The notes under the pieces: generated by a model
What the model was told of the DNA's origin: nothing
The model's database searches: none
What the model saw: the letters and a program-made list of their open reading frames with translations, nothing else
Position numbers and translations under genes: made by a program
Part shown: positions 19,312 through 28,884 of the stretch, in pieces
Layout of the letters: the number at the start of each line of letters is the position of its first letter
Numbering within the stretch: position 1 is the first letter of the stretch
Assembly (NCBI GenBank): GCA_018262705.1
Contig: JADFDQ010000001.1
Coordinates: 186,001 to 250,000, forward strand
Source: Xanthomonas sp.
GTDB taxonomy: Bacteria > Pseudomonadota > Gammaproteobacteria > Xanthomonadales > Xanthomonadaceae
Direction: 5' to 3'
Length of the DNA: 64,000 nucleotides

Positions 19312-19995
19312 ATGCTGCTGGACACCGTCGAACACCAAACCGGCCCCGATCCGACGTGGGCCGTGCTGTGGCTGCACGGCCTCGGCGCCGACGGCCACGA
19401 TTTCGCGCCGATCGTGCCGGAACTCATTCGCAAGAACTGGCCGGCGCTGCGCTTCGTGTTTCCGCACGCGCCGGTGCGGCCTGTGACGATCAACGGCGGC
19501 GCGCGGATGCGGGCGTGGTACGACATCGTCAACTTTGATTTTGACGCACTGGCCCAACGCGCCGACCTGGCCGGCGTCGATGCTTCGGTGGCGCAGATCG
19601 AAGCCTTGATCGCGCGCGAAGGCGAGCGCGGCATCCCGCCGTCGCGTCTGCTGCTTGCTGGATTTTCGCAAGGCGGCGCGGTGGCGCTGGCTACAGGACT
19701 TGCCCGCAGCCAGCCGCTGGCCGGCCTGATCGCGCTGTCCACCTACCTGTCGATGCCGGCCGAAGTGGCGCAGCAGCGGCTGAAGCCGCAGGCTGCGTCG
19801 CAGCCGCTGTTCATGGCCCACGGCAGTTTCGATCCGGTGGTTCCGGTGGCCGCCGGGCAGGCCAGCGTCCGCACGCTGCGGCAGCTAGGCTTCGACGCGC
19901 AGTGGCAGGACTACCCGATGCAGCATCAGGTCTGCGCCGAGGAAATCGCCGACCTGCGCCGCTGGCTCGACGCGCGCTTTGCCGCGGCGGGATGA
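19312..19995 (+). CDS. Carboxylesterase / phospholipase-type alpha/beta hydrolase
   Basis: 227 residues, size of the bacterial carboxylesterase (acyl-protein thioesterase-like) family. LWLHGLGADGHDF near residue 20 is the oxyanion loop region and GFSQGGAVAL holds the nucleophilic Ser. The Asp in HGSFDPVVP and the His in YPMQHQV complete the triad. It hydrolyses short-chain esters and possibly lysophospholipids. ATG at 19312 is preferred; a CATAAT box lies at 19280-19285. It is followed by an algR-like regulator 66 bp later, but no common role is clear. Confidence 0.9.
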   Translation: MLLDTVEHQTGPDPTWAVLWLHGLGADGHDFAPIVPELIRKNWPALRFVFPHAPVRPVTINGGARMRAWYDIVNFDFDALAQRADLAGVDASVAQIEALIAREGERGIPPSRLLLAGFSQGGAVALATGLARSQPLAGLIALSTYLSMPAEVAQQRLKPQAASQPLFMAHGSFDPVVPVAAGQASVRTLRQLGFDAQWQDYPMQHQVCAEEIADLRRWLDARFAAAG

Positions 19996-20061
19996 CGCGG
20001 GCGCGAGCGTCCGGCTACCATCGCGGCAAGGATGGCCAGTCGCGGTCAGGGAGGCCGGGCG

Positions 20062-20808
20062 ATGGATGCTGCGCCGCTGCGGGTGTTGATCGTGGACGAC
20101 GAACCGCTGGCGCGGTCGCGTCTGCGCGCCCTGCTGGAAGCGCAGCCCGGCGTTGCCGTCTGCGCGGAAGCCGGCGACGGCAGGGCTGCGCTGGCGCTGT
20201 GTGCCGACAGTCAGCCCGATCTGGTGCTGCTGGACATCGCCATGCCCGGCATGGACGGCCTTGAAACCGCGCGCAATCTCGCAACCACCGATGTGCCGCC
20301 GGCGGTGGTGTTTTGCACCGCCTACGACGCCCACGCGCTGTCGGCCTTCGAGGCGGACGCCATCGACTATCTGGTCAAGCCGGTGCGCGCCGAACGGCTT
20401 GCCGCAGCGCTCGACAAGGTGCGCACCTTCCTTGCAGGTCGCGGACGCAAACCTGACGCCGAAGCCCAACCGCCTGCGCGCACCCAGCTGTCGGCGCGTC
20501 TGCGCGGCAGCCTGCGCCTGATTCCGATCGACGACATCTACTACCTGCAGGCCGACGAAAAATACGTCGCCGTTCACCACGCGCGCGGCGAAGACCTGAT
20601 CGAAGAATCGCTGAAATCGCTGGAAGTGGATTTCCCCGGACGCTTCGTGCGCATCCACCGCAACTGCCTCGTGGCGCGCGAAGAAATCGTCGAGCTGCGG
20701 CGCTCGCCGGACGGCACCGTGCATGCCGTCTTGCGCCACGTCGCCACGCCCCTGGAAATCAGCCGCCGCTGCCTGACCCAACTGCGCGAAACGCTGAAGC
20801 ACCTGTGA
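20062..20808 (+). CDS. algR: LytTR-type response regulator, AlgR-like
   Basis: 248 residues. The N-terminal receiver has Asp12/Asp13, the phosphoacceptor Asp58 in VLLDIAMPG and a DYLVKPVR near 108. The C-terminal LytTR DNA-binding domain (about 145-245) shows IDDIYYLQADEKYVAVHH and FVRIHRNCLVAREEI. The neighbour downstream is hemC, the same order as Pseudomonas algR-hemC, which supports an AlgR-type identity; there is no sensor kinase gene next to it. The start ATG at 20062 has AGGGAGG just upstream; an earlier in-frame ATG at 20032 lies close to a TACCAT box and lacks a ribosome site. Confidence 0.85.
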   Translation: MDAAPLRVLIVDDEPLARSRLRALLEAQPGVAVCAEAGDGRAALALCADSQPDLVLLDIAMPGMDGLETARNLATTDVPPAVVFCTAYDAHALSAFEADAIDYLVKPVRAERLAAALDKVRTFLAGRGRKPDAEAQPPARTQLSARLRGSLRLIPIDDIYYLQADEKYVAVHHARGEDLIEESLKSLEVDFPGRFVRIHRNCLVAREEIVELRRSPDGTVHAVLRHVATPLEISRRCLTQLRETLKHL

Positions 20809-20847
20809 TTGGCATGGATGCCAACAGCCGGAAGCCGGGGTTGCGGC

Positions 20848-20853
20848 GATAAT
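20848..20853 (+). promoter_or_regulatory. -10 box six bases before hemC start (leaderless candidate)
   Basis: GATAAT followed by GCGCGG and then the hemC ATG at 20860. If transcription starts about 7 nt after the box, the mRNA begins at the ATG. No -35 match or ribosome site is visible. Confidence 0.45.
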
Positions 20854-20859
20854 GCGCGG

Positions 20860-21774
20860 ATGACCACGCTGCGCATCGCAACCCGCAAGAGCCAACTCGC
20901 GCTCTGGCAAACTGAACACGTCGCCTCACGCCTGCGCGCAGCGCATCCCGGATTGACTGTCGAACTGGTGCCGCTGAGCACCCGCGGCGACGAAATTCTC
21001 GACCGTTCGCTGGCGGCGATCGGCGGCAAGGGGCTGTTCCTGAAGGAGCTGGAGCTGGCGATGCAGCGCGGGCAGGCAGACTGCGCCGTGCATTCGCTCA
21101 AGGATGTGCCGATGGAGCTGGAACCGGGCTTTGCGCTTGCGGCCATCCTCGCCCGCGGCGACGCCGCTGATGCGTTCGTCAGCAACCATTTCGAAACGCT
21201 GTCCGCGCTGCCGTCGGGCGCCCGCGTGGGCACCTCTTCGCTGCGCCGGCAGGCGCAGCTGCGCGCGCTGCGGCCGGATCTGGAACTGCTGGACCTGCGC
21301 GGCAACGTCAACACCCGGCTGGACAAACTCGACGCTGGCGATTACGACGCCATCGTGCTGGCCTGCGCCGGGTTGAAGCGGCTCGGGCTCGAAGCGCGGA
21401 TCCGCTCGACGCTGGACGCGCCCGACTGGCTGCCCGCACCCGCGCAAGCGGCGATCGCCATCGAGTGCAGAAATGACGATCCGCAAGTCATCGCGCTGTG
21501 CGTAGCGCTCGACGACGCCGACACCCGCACCTGCGTCGATGCCGAGCGCGCGATGAACCGCACCCTGCACGGCAGCTGCCATGTCCCGGTGGCCGCGCTG
21601 GCGACGCTCGGCGGCAACGCCTTGCATCTGCAGGGGCTGGTGGGTTCGGTGATCGACGGCCGCAGCCTGCGCGCGCAGGCCAGCGGTCCCGCCGCCGCGC
21701 CAGACGCGTTGGGCATTGCAGTGGCCGAGGCCTTGCTTGCGCAGGGCGCACGCGCGCTGATCGACGCAACCTGA
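20860..21774 (+). CDS. hemC: Hydroxymethylbilane synthase (porphobilinogen deaminase)
   Basis: 304 residues. Joins four porphobilinogen units into hydroxymethylbilane in haem synthesis. Recognisable segments are [71 protein letters not shown] and [11 protein letters not shown]; the Cys in the last segment attaches the dipyrromethane cofactor. The Asp of KDVP is the catalytic carboxylate. The ATG at 20860 fits the family N-terminus and lies 51 bp after the algR-like gene. hemD is not the next gene here. Confidence 0.96.
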   Translation: MTTLRIATRKSQLALWQTEHVASRLRAAHPGLTVELVPLSTRGDEILDRSLAAIGGKGLFLKELELAMQRGQADCAVHSLKDVPMELEPGFALAAILARGDAADAFVSNHFETLSALPSGARVGTSSLRRQAQLRALRPDLELLDLRGNVNTRLDKLDAGDYDAIVLACAGLKRLGLEARIRSTLDAPDWLPAPAQAAIAIECRNDDPQVIALCVALDDADTRTCVDAERAMNRTLHGSCHVPVAALATLGGNALHLQGLVGSVIDGRSLRAQASGPAAAPDALGIAVAEALLAQGARALIDAT

Positions 21775-21792
21775 GTTGCAATCGAACGAGTT

Positions 21793-22425
21793 TCAGAACA
21801 GATAGCGCAGCTTGACCGACATGTCGGTCTGGTTGCGCGATTGCAGCGCGCTGTCGCGGCGGGTGTCCACGCCGGTGCCCAGCGACCACTGCGGCTGGAT
21901 CTGCCACACCAGCGACAGGCTGTTGCGCAGGTAGGCGCCGTGCTGGCCGGCTTCCAGACGTGCGGTTTGCGACAGCCGCGTTTCCGCGTCGAGCGCATGG
22001 CTCCATTCGAGCTGCCCGCGCAGCACCGGCCCGGTCTGCGCCACGCCGTCGTCCACCGACCCCTGCAGGCGGTAGCCCGGCTCCACCGCCACGCTCAGGC
22101 TGGTGTCGCCGGTTTTCACCATCTGCGCGCCGTATTGCAGACCGACCCGCGCATTGCTGCCCTGCGCCTTGACCCAGTCGCGGCGCGATCCGTTCAGGCG
22201 CAGGCGACCGCCGCCGCCGGGCAGGCCGCTGCCGTCGACGCGGAGCCGGCCGGCCGGAATCTGCGGCATCGCCGCGACCACCCATTCGCCATCCGCGCAG
22301 CGCAGCTGCAGGCAGCGCGGCGGATCCAGCAGGCGTTGCGCGACTTCCGGTTGCAACACCGACGGTGGCGGCAGCGCGATGGCGGTTGCTGGCGCGGTAA
22401 ACGCCAGCCACAGCAACGGCAGCAT
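21793..22425 (-). CDS. Predicted outer-membrane beta-barrel protein
   Basis: 210 residues with a short signal peptide (about residues 1-17, cleavage near AIA-LPPP). The mature part has alternating amphipathic strands in the C-terminal half (for example WSLGTGVDTRRDSA, TDMSVKLRYLF), and the last residue is Phe, the usual signature of an outer-membrane barrel protein. I do not recognise a named family; its size would suit a small barrel. The true start is the ATG at 22425. It is convergent with hemC and 79 bp from the SLC13 gene end on the same strand. Two Cys in CLQLRC near residue 39 may form a disulfide. Confidence 0.65.
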   Translation of the reverse strand: MLPLLWLAFTAPATAIALPPPSVLQPEVAQRLLDPPRCLQLRCADGEWVVAAMPQIPAGRLRVDGSGLPGGGGRLRLNGSRRDWVKAQGSNARVGLQYGAQMVKTGDTSLSVAVEPGYRLQGSVDDGVAQTGPVLRGQLEWSHALDAETRLSQTARLEAGQHGAYLRNSLSLVWQIQPQWSLGTGVDTRRDSALQSRNQTDMSVKLRYLF

Positions 22426-22503
22426 CAAACGAACTCACGAATGAAAGGCGTGATGGCGAAGTTTAATGGATCAACGCCACGGATTCGAGGAATCCGCTGA
22501 ATT

Positions 22504-24282
22504 TCACGGGTGAAACGGCCAGAACTGCGGGATCAGCCACATCGAAATGGCGCAGAAAATCGCAATCAGCGGGATGCCGACCTTCATGAAGTCGGTAAAC
22601 CGATAGCCGCCGGCGTAATACACCATGGTGTTGGTGGGATACCCCACGGGGGTGGCGAACGATGTCGCGGCGGCAAACGCCACCGCCACGATGAACGGGC
22701 GCGGATCGGCATGCACCGATTGCGCCACCGAATAAGCGATGCCCACCATCAGCACCACCGAAGGGTTGTGGCCCATGAGTTCGGTCAGCAGCGCCGTCAG
22801 CAGATAGACCAGCAGCAGGGCCGCCAGCGGGCCGTGGTTGCCCAGCAGCTGCATGCTGGCGGCCACCGTGACATCGGCCACCCCGGTTTTCTCGATCGCG
22901 ATCCCCAGCGGCAAGATCGCGCCCAGCAGGACGATGATTTTCCAATCCATCGCCTCGTACACGTCCTTGCGTCCATAGCAACCGAACACCGCCATGGCGA
23001 CGGCCCCGCAGATGGCGGCGGCGGGGATCGGCATCCAATGCAGGCCCGAGGCCAACACCACGCCGACCATGATCGCAACCGCCGTCAGCGCCTTCAGCGG
23101 CGACTTGGCGCGCGCATCCTCGCGCTGGCTGAGTACGATGAAACGGTCGTCCGCGCGCAGGATCGGAAGCCGGTCTTCGTCGGTCAGCAGCAGCAGGACG
23201 TCGCCGACCGCCAACTCGACGTCGCGCAGTGAGTCCCGCACCAGATGGCCGCGGCGATGGATGGCCAGCACGCTGCCGTCGTAGCGCCAGCCAAGATCCA
23301 GATCGGACAGGTGGCGGCTTTCCGCGGCGCTGGCCGGCGCCACCATCATTTCCACCAGCACCTGCGGGCGGTCGTCGTGATCGGCGAAACGCCGTTTGCG
23401 CGGGTGCTCCAGCTTCGCGTTCTCGCGAAACGCCTCGATTTTTTCCCAATCCCCGCGCAGCAGCAGCACGTCGCCGGATTCCAGTTTTTGCGACCATGGC
23501 GACCACAGCTTTTCATCGCCGCGCAGCAGCTCCAGCGGAAACACCCCCTGGGTTTCGATGACCCGTGCATCGGCGATCGTGGTGCCGCGCAGCGAGGATT
23601 CCGGGGTGATGCGCAATTCGGACACGTATTTGCCGATGTCGCCCCCATCCTCCTCGGTTTTCAGCAGCGTCTCCGCCTGCTTGGGCAACAACCAGCGACC
23701 CACCAGCATCAGGTAGGCAATTCCGACCACGGCCAGAACCACGCCAAGCTTGGTGAACTCGAACACGCCAAAGCCCGGCAGCCCGTTCTTCTGCGCCAGG
23801 CTGTTGGTGAGCAGGTTGGACGACGTGCCGATCAGCGTGCACACCCCGCCCATTTGTGCGGCAAACGCCATCGGCATCAACACCCGTGCCGGCGAGGTGC
23901 CGGAGCGGGTGCAAACCCGCAGCGCCAGCGGCAGGAAGGTGGCCACCAGCGCGATGTTTTTCACGAATGCGCCCATCGGCGCGATCGTCAGCATCAGCGC
24001 CAGCGTGAGCAGCCACGGTTTTCGAATCCGCGACAGCATCCGCCCCAGCGGCTCCAGCGCGCCGGAGCGTTCGATCCCGAGGCTGAGCGCAAACATCGCC
24101 GCCACGGTCACCGTGGCTTCGTTGGAAAATCCGCTCAAGGCCTCGTCGATACCGACGATCCGCAGCAGCACCAGCAACGCCAGCACCACCAGCGCCACCA
24201 GATCGATGCGGATTTTCTCGCTTGCGAACGCCACCATCGCCACGGCGATGATCGCAATCGTTGCCCAGCCCTGCCAATGCAT
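22504..24282 (-). CDS. SLC13-type (DASS) transporter with two TrkA-C domains
   Basis: 592 residues with about twelve hydrophobic helices split by a hydrophilic middle part (about 205-400). The N-terminal half shows FSNEATVTVAAMFAL, GAFVKNIALVATFLPLAL and GVCTLIGTSSNLLTN. The C-terminal half repeats the motif with LMGHNPSVVLM and ATSFATPVGYPTNTMVYYAGGY, the SNT/TPN substrate motifs of DASS/ArsB transporters. The middle part matches two TrkA-C (RCK_C) domains, common in one branch of the family. Likely substrate is an inorganic anion such as sulfate or phosphate, or a dicarboxylate; the exact one is not readable. Divergent from the WYL regulator. Confidence 0.88.
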   Translation of the reverse strand: MHWQGWATIAIIAVAMVAFASEKIRIDLVALVVLALLVLLRIVGIDEALSGFSNEATVTVAAMFALSLGIERSGALEPLGRMLSRIRKPWLLTLALMLTIAPMGAFVKNIALVATFLPLALRVCTRSGTSPARVLMPMAFAAQMGGVCTLIGTSSNLLTNSLAQKNGLPGFGVFEFTKLGVVLAVVGIAYLMLVGRWLLPKQAETLLKTEEDGGDIGKYVSELRITPESSLRGTTIADARVIETQGVFPLELLRGDEKLWSPWSQKLESGDVLLLRGDWEKIEAFRENAKLEHPRKRRFADHDDRPQVLVEMMVAPASAAESRHLSDLDLGWRYDGSVLAIHRRGHLVRDSLRDVELAVGDVLLLLTDEDRLPILRADDRFIVLSQREDARAKSPLKALTAVAIMVGVVLASGLHWMPIPAAAICGAVAMAVFGCYGRKDVYEAMDWKIIVLLGAILPLGIAIEKTGVADVTVAASMQLLGNHGPLAALLLVYLLTALLTELMGHNPSVVLMVGIAYSVAQSVHADPRPFIVAVAFAAATSFATPVGYPTNTMVYYAGGYRFTDFMKVGIPLIAIFCAISMWLIPQFWPFHP

Positions 24283-24398
24283 GTGTTGTGCGTGTCCCCT
24301 GGGCTGTCGCGTTCATTGAATGGCGGGCCGCCGGGCGAACGCCATCCCGTCGCCCCGACAGCACGCGCCCTCGCCACCCGGCGCGGCTGACACTGTCG

Positions 24399-24404
24399 CA
24401 TAAT
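24399..24404 (+). promoter_or_regulatory. -10 box six bases before the WYL regulator start
   Basis: CATAAT, then CGCGGG, then ATG at 24411. Same spacing as the hemC site, so the transcript could be leaderless. No obvious -35. Confidence 0.45.
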
Positions 24405-24410
24405 CGCGGG

Positions 24411-25385
24411 ATGGACCGCTACGAACGCATCATCGCCCTGCACCGCACGCTGCAGTCCGCGCGCCGGCCGGTGACGATGGCCCATTTGCAGGACGAGCTG
24501 GGCTGTTCGCGCGCCACCGTCTACCGCGACATCGCCTTCCTGCGCGACGGACTGATGGCGCCGGTGATCGGCGACGGCGAAGCCGGCTTCGGCTACGACA
24601 AGGACGAAGCCGAGCGTTTCGAACTGCCGGGTCTATGGCTGACCTCCGAGGAATTGCACGCGCTGGTCGCTGCGCAGCAGCTGCTGGCGCGCAGCAGTGG
24701 CGGAATGCTGTCCTCGGCGCTGGCGCCGCTGCAGCAGCGCATCGACAAGCTTCTGGACGCCCATTCCGGCGGCAAGCGCTGGCCGCTGGAGCGGATCCGC
24801 GTCATCCCGCACCGCAGCCGCCGGCTCGACGAACACATCTTCCGCATCGTCGCCTCGTCGGTGTTGGAACGGCGCCCGCTGAGCTTTGAATACCACGCGC
24901 GCACGACCGACGAAAAAACCCGGCGCAAGGTCAGCCCGCAGCGCCTGACCCACTACCGCGACAACTGGTACCTCGACGCCTGGGACGAAGACCGCGAGGC
25001 GCTGCGCAGCTTTGCCGTGGACCGCATCCACGGTCCGCGCATGGGCGATGGCGCGGCGCACGATGTCGACGAAGACGCACTCAGCACCCACCTGTCTTCG
25101 AGCTACGGCATCTTTTCGGGCGCGCCGAAAGGCTGGGCGACGATTCGCTTTTCCGCCAAGGCGGCGCGCTGGGTCGCCGAGGAACATTGGCATTCGCAGC
25201 AGCAGGGCCACTTTCTGCCCGACGGTCGCTTTGAACTGAAGCTGCCCTATTCGGCCTCGCGCGAGCTGCTGATGGACGTGCTGCAGTACGGCGCCGACGC
25301 CGAGTTGGTCGAACCCAGGGCGCTGCGCGCGCAGCTGTCCACCTTGCTGCAATTGGCGCTGGGACACTACGACGACACCCCATGA
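24411..25385 (+). CDS. YafY-type HTH and WYL-domain transcriptional regulator
   Basis: 324 residues. An N-terminal winged HTH (HTH_11: RRPVTMAHLQDELGCSRATVYRDIAFL) is followed by a WYL ligand-sensing domain (about 145-310) with RRPLSFEYHARTT, the YRDNWYLDAWDEDREALRSFAVDRI run and a C-terminal WCX-like domain. WYL proteins bind nucleic-acid or nucleotide-like ligands and often control stress or DNA-damage genes. The stop overlaps the patatin start by 4 bp, so it probably controls its own operon including the patatin. The divergent SLC13 gene is another possible target. Confidence 0.9.
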   Translation: MDRYERIIALHRTLQSARRPVTMAHLQDELGCSRATVYRDIAFLRDGLMAPVIGDGEAGFGYDKDEAERFELPGLWLTSEELHALVAAQQLLARSSGGMLSSALAPLQQRIDKLLDAHSGGKRWPLERIRVIPHRSRRLDEHIFRIVASSVLERRPLSFEYHARTTDEKTRRKVSPQRLTHYRDNWYLDAWDEDREALRSFAVDRIHGPRMGDGAAHDVDEDALSTHLSSSYGIFSGAPKGWATIRFSAKAARWVAEEHWHSQQQGHFLPDGRFELKLPYSASRELLMDVLQYGADAELVEPRALRAQLSTLLQLALGHYDDTP

Positions 25386-26296
25386 ACGCGATCGCCGCAA
25401 ACCAGACGCCTGCCCGGAAACGCGACCGCAGCGTGGTGCTGGCGCTGGGCGCGGGCGGCGCGCGCGGGCTGGCCCAGATCGGCGTGATCGAGGTGCTGCA
25501 AGAGCGCGGCTTCGAGATCAAGGCCATTGCCGGAACTTCCAGCGGCGCGCTGGTCGGCGGCGTCTGCGCAGCCGGCCGGCTGGAAGCGTTGTCTCGCTGG
25601 ATGCTGATGACCAGCCGCGCGGAAATGCTGCGTCTGCTCGACCCCGGCCTCGGCCGACCGGCCATGTTTACCGGCGAGAAATTGCTGAAAACGCTGCGCA
25701 AGGTGATCGGCGAGCCGCGCATCGAAGAATTGCCGATTGATTTCACCGCGGTGGCGGTGGATCTGATGCACCAGCGCGAAGTCTGGCTGCGCCGCGGCGA
25801 CATGTGGAACGCCATCCGCGCCTCGTTCGCCATCCCCGGCATCTTCACCCCGATGACCTTCGGCGAGATGGAGTTGGTCGACGGCGGGCTGCTGGCGCCA
25901 TTGCCGCTGACCGCAACCCGCCTCGCTGGGCCGCACCGGGTGATCGCGGTCGACATCCACTCCCAGCCTGCGGGCGCAGCCGCCGAGATCGTGCGCGAAG
26001 TCGAATCCGAACATGGCAAACCCGAGCCTGGCATTATCGGGCGCTGGATGGAGCGCCATTTCAGCGAGGACGACGAAGAGCCGCAGCACCGCTTTCGACT
26101 GATGGAGGTGATGTCGCGCGCGCTCGACACCATGCAAGAACGCATCGCCCGCGTGCAGTTGGCGATGGAACCGCCGGAACTGCTGATCCGCATTCCGCGC
26201 GACGCCTGCCAGTTCTATGAATTCTGGCGCGCTTCGGAATTGATCGAAATCGGTCGCCGCGAGGCGGAAAAAGCGCTGGACGACTCCGGGTTCTGA
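25382..26296 (+). CDS. Patatin-like phospholipase (RssA-type)
   Basis: 304 residues. The patatin fold is marked by LGAGGARGLAQIGVI (oxyanion loop, residues 22-36), the nucleophile Ser53 in GTSSG and the catalytic Asp in LVDGGLL near residue 174, a Ser/Asp dyad. Such cytoplasmic proteins hydrolyse acyl esters of phospholipids or glycolipids. Unlike the lipoprotein patatin at 57189, there is no signal peptide. It is coupled to the WYL regulator through a 4-bp ATGA overlap. A C-terminal part of about 70 residues beyond the core is charged and of unknown role. Confidence 0.88.
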   Translation: MNAIAANQTPARKRDRSVVLALGAGGARGLAQIGVIEVLQERGFEIKAIAGTSSGALVGGVCAAGRLEALSRWMLMTSRAEMLRLLDPGLGRPAMFTGEKLLKTLRKVIGEPRIEELPIDFTAVAVDLMHQREVWLRRGDMWNAIRASFAIPGIFTPMTFGEMELVDGGLLAPLPLTATRLAGPHRVIAVDIHSQPAGAAAEIVREVESEHGKPEPGIIGRWMERHFSEDDEEPQHRFRLMEVMSRALDTMQERIARVQLAMEPPELLIRIPRDACQFYEFWRASELIEIGRREAEKALDDSGF

Positions 26297-26358
26297 CTGT
26301 CGCAGTCCGTGCGACGCCGGTGCGGCAGGCTGCACGCCAATCCACACGGAGCGCCGCC

Positions 26359-26631
26359 ATGACCCGCCGCCAGCTTGATGCCTGCCTGCGCCAGATGCTT
26401 GTCCTCGGCATTGCCCTGGTCGTCCTGCTGCCGGCCGCCCGCGCCAGCAACCCGTGGATCGGCTGGCTGCCGCTGTGGTTGGTGGGCATGCCGTTGGCGG
26501 CGTGGTGGAGCCTGCGTTGCCTGCAGCAGACAACATCAACACCCGCTTCCATGCGCCGGTCGCGATTGCCGGCGCGCCCAGGACGCCGGCGCCGCGCGGC
26601 GATGGCATCGCCTGCCGTGCGCCGCGCCTGA
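26359..26631 (+). CDS. Small membrane protein (90 aa), unknown
   Basis: 90 residues with two hydrophobic helices (about 12-30 and 45-62, PWIGWLPLWLVGMPLAAWW) and a positively charged, Arg-rich tail. A CACGGAG ribosome site precedes the ATG at 26359. It lies between the patatin and the prolyl oligopeptidase gene. I do not recognise a family. The Arg-rich tail from residue 65 may be out-of-frame-like low complexity, so the end of the protein is less certain. Confidence 0.55.
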   Translation: MTRRQLDACLRQMLVLGIALVVLLPAARASNPWIGWLPLWLVGMPLAAWWSLRCLQQTTSTPASMRRSRLPARPGRRRRAAMASPAVRRA

Positions 26632-26723
26632 GCCATTCGCAGGGAAGCCATTCGCGTGGGACATGCGGGCCTCAGCCGCCGCATGCTAGCGTTCCGGGTT
26701 CGTCACGCCGACCGGAGCCCGCC

Positions 26724-28817
26724 ATGTCCCATCTGTCCAGCGCCTGCCTGATCGCCAGCCTTGCCCTTGCCACGAGCGCGGCAGCGCAGACGCCGCCGCC
26801 CGGCGACGATCCCTACGCCTGGCTGGAGGACGTGCAGGGCGCACGCTCGCTGGACTGGGTGCGCGCCCACAACGCGCGCACCGAAGCCGAAATCGCCGGA
26901 ACCCCCGAGTTCAAGGCGCTGGAAGCGCAAATTCGCGCCATCCTCGATTCCGAGGACAAGATCCCGGGCGTCGAAAAGATCGGCGCGTACTACTACAACT
27001 TCTGGAAGGACGCCCAGCACCCCCGCGGCCTGTGGCGGCGTACCACGCTGGACGAGTACCGCAAGCCGCAGCCGCACTGGGAAACCGTGCTGGATCTCGA
27101 CGCGCTCAACCGCGCTGAAGGCAAGCAATGGGTCTGGCATGGCGCCGACTGCCTGAAGCCCAAATACGAACGCTGCCTGATCGCGCTCTCGCCAGGCGGT
27201 TCCGACGCCGATGTGACGCGCGAGTTCGACCTGACCTCCAAGCAGTTCGTCGAAGGCGGTTTCTTCCGCCCCGAGGCCAAGGGCGGACTGAGCTGGATCG
27301 ACGAAAACACCGTCTATGCGTTCACCGATTTCGGCCCCGGAACGCTGACCAGTTCCGGCTATCCCAACATCGTCAAGGAATGGAAACGCGGCACGCCGCT
27401 GTCGGCGGCGGCGACCGTGTACGTAGGTCAGCCGGGCGACATGTACATCGCCGCCAGCCACGACCCCACGCCCGGTTATGAGCGCGACTGGGTGACGCGC
27501 ACGCTGGCCTTCTACAACGACGAGCTTTACCTGCGCGGCGCGGACGGAACCTTGACCCGTCTGGACGCGCCCAATTCGGCGAAAAAGGCGCCGTATCGCC
27601 AATGGCTGTTCATGCAGCCGCGCGAGGACTGGACCGTGGGCGGCAAGACCTACCCCGCCGGCTCGCTGCTGGTCGCCAAGCTCGACGACTACATGGCCGG
27701 CAAACGCGAGTTGACCGTGCTGTTCACGCCCACCGCCAACACCTCGCTGGCCGATTTCACCCTCACCCGCGACCATCTCGTCCTCAACGTGATGGAGGAT
27801 GTGAAAAACCGCTTGTACGTGCTCACGCCGGGAGCGGACGGCTGGAGCCGGTCGAACTTCGTCGGCGCGCCGAGCATGGGCACGGTGTCGGTGTCGCCGG
27901 TCGATCCGGACGAGAGCGACGCGCTGTGGATGACCGCCACCGACTTCCTCACCCCGACCACGCTGTCGATCGCCCAGATCGGCCAGAAGCCCGAAGTGCT
28001 CAAGTCCAACCCGGTGTTCTTCGACGGTTCCAGGGACGTGATCGAACAACACTTCGCCACCTCGAAGGACGGCACCCGGGTGCCGTATTTCGTCGTGCGG
28101 CCGAAGGATCTGAAGTTCGACGGCAGCGCGCCGACCCTGCTCTATGGCTACGGCGGCTTCGAGATTTCGATGACCCCCGGCTATTCCCCGGCCATGGGCA
28201 AGGGTTGGTTGGAAAAGGGCGGCGTGTACGTGTTGGCCAATATCCGCGGCGGCGGCGAATACGGCCCGCGCTGGCACCAGGCCGCGCTGAAAGCCAACCG
28301 CCACAAGGCCTATGAAGACTTCGCCGCGATCGCCGACGATCTGGTCGCGCGCCACATCACCTCACCCGCGCACCTGGGCACGATGGGCGGCAGCAACGGC
28401 GGCCTGCTGATGGGCAACATGCTCACCCAGTACCCGGAAAAGTTCGGCGCGATCGTGGTGCAAGTGCCGCTGCTGGACATGAAGCGCTACAGCCATCTGC
28501 TGGCCGGCGCCTCGTGGATGGCCGAGTACGGCGATCCGGACACGGCCGACTGGGACTTCATCCGAACCTTCTCGCCCTATCACCTGTTCGATGCCGGCAA
28601 GACCTATCCGCCGACGCTGTTCCTGACCTCGACCAAGGACGACCGCGTGCATCCGGCGCACGCGCGCAAGATGATGGCGATGATGGAAGCCGCCGGTAAG
28701 GACGTGCGCTATTACGAGAACATCGAAGGCGGCCACGGCGGCGCCGCCGACAACGCGCAGGCCGCGCACATGAGCGCGTTGGCCTACACCTTCCTGTGGA
28801 ATCAGCTGACGAAGTGA
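26724..28817 (+). CDS. Exported prolyl oligopeptidase (S9A family)
   Basis: 697 residues with a signal peptide (1-21, cleavage at AAA-QT). The N-terminal beta-propeller (about 40-430) is followed by an alpha/beta hydrolase domain. The nucleophile is Ser557 in MGGSNGGLLMG; the Asp lies in TKDDRVHPAH and the His in IEGGHGG, giving the Ser-Asp-His triad. Cleaves proline-containing short peptides, in the periplasm given the leader. ATG at 26724 has a CCGGAG ribosome site and starts the signal peptide. Followed by a hairpin and a second S9 peptidase gene. Confidence 0.93.
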   Translation: MSHLSSACLIASLALATSAAAQTPPPGDDPYAWLEDVQGARSLDWVRAHNARTEAEIAGTPEFKALEAQIRAILDSEDKIPGVEKIGAYYYNFWKDAQHPRGLWRRTTLDEYRKPQPHWETVLDLDALNRAEGKQWVWHGADCLKPKYERCLIALSPGGSDADVTREFDLTSKQFVEGGFFRPEAKGGLSWIDENTVYAFTDFGPGTLTSSGYPNIVKEWKRGTPLSAAATVYVGQPGDMYIAASHDPTPGYERDWVTRTLAFYNDELYLRGADGTLTRLDAPNSAKKAPYRQWLFMQPREDWTVGGKTYPAGSLLVAKLDDYMAGKRELTVLFTPTANTSLADFTLTRDHLVLNVMEDVKNRLYVLTPGADGWSRSNFVGAPSMGTVSVSPVDPDESDALWMTATDFLTPTTLSIAQIGQKPEVLKSNPVFFDGSRDVIEQHFATSKDGTRVPYFVVRPKDLKFDGSAPTLLYGYGGFEISMTPGYSPAMGKGWLEKGGVYVLANIRGGGEYGPRWHQAALKANRHKAYEDFAAIADDLVARHITSPAHLGTMGGSNGGLLMGNMLTQYPEKFGAIVVQVPLLDMKRYSHLLAGASWMAEYGDPDTADWDFIRTFSPYHLFDAGKTYPPTLFLTSTKDDRVHPAHARKMMAMMEAAGKDVRYYENIEGGHGGAADNAQAAHMSALAYTFLWNQLTK

Positions 28818-28831
28818 AACACGGCGCTCCG

Positions 28832-28859
28832 GCAATGGCGGTCATGCGGCCGCCATTGC
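28832..28859. repeat. Perfect 10-bp inverted repeat between two peptidase genes
   Basis: GCAATGGCGG (28832-28841) and CCGCCATTGC (28850-28859) with an 8-nt loop. It lies 15 bp after the prolyl oligopeptidase stop. It would form a stable hairpin in mRNA, but no T-run follows, so it may be an intercistronic processing or stabilising stem. Confidence 0.6.
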
Positions 28860-28884
28860 AAACGCCATCCGGGAACCCCATTCC

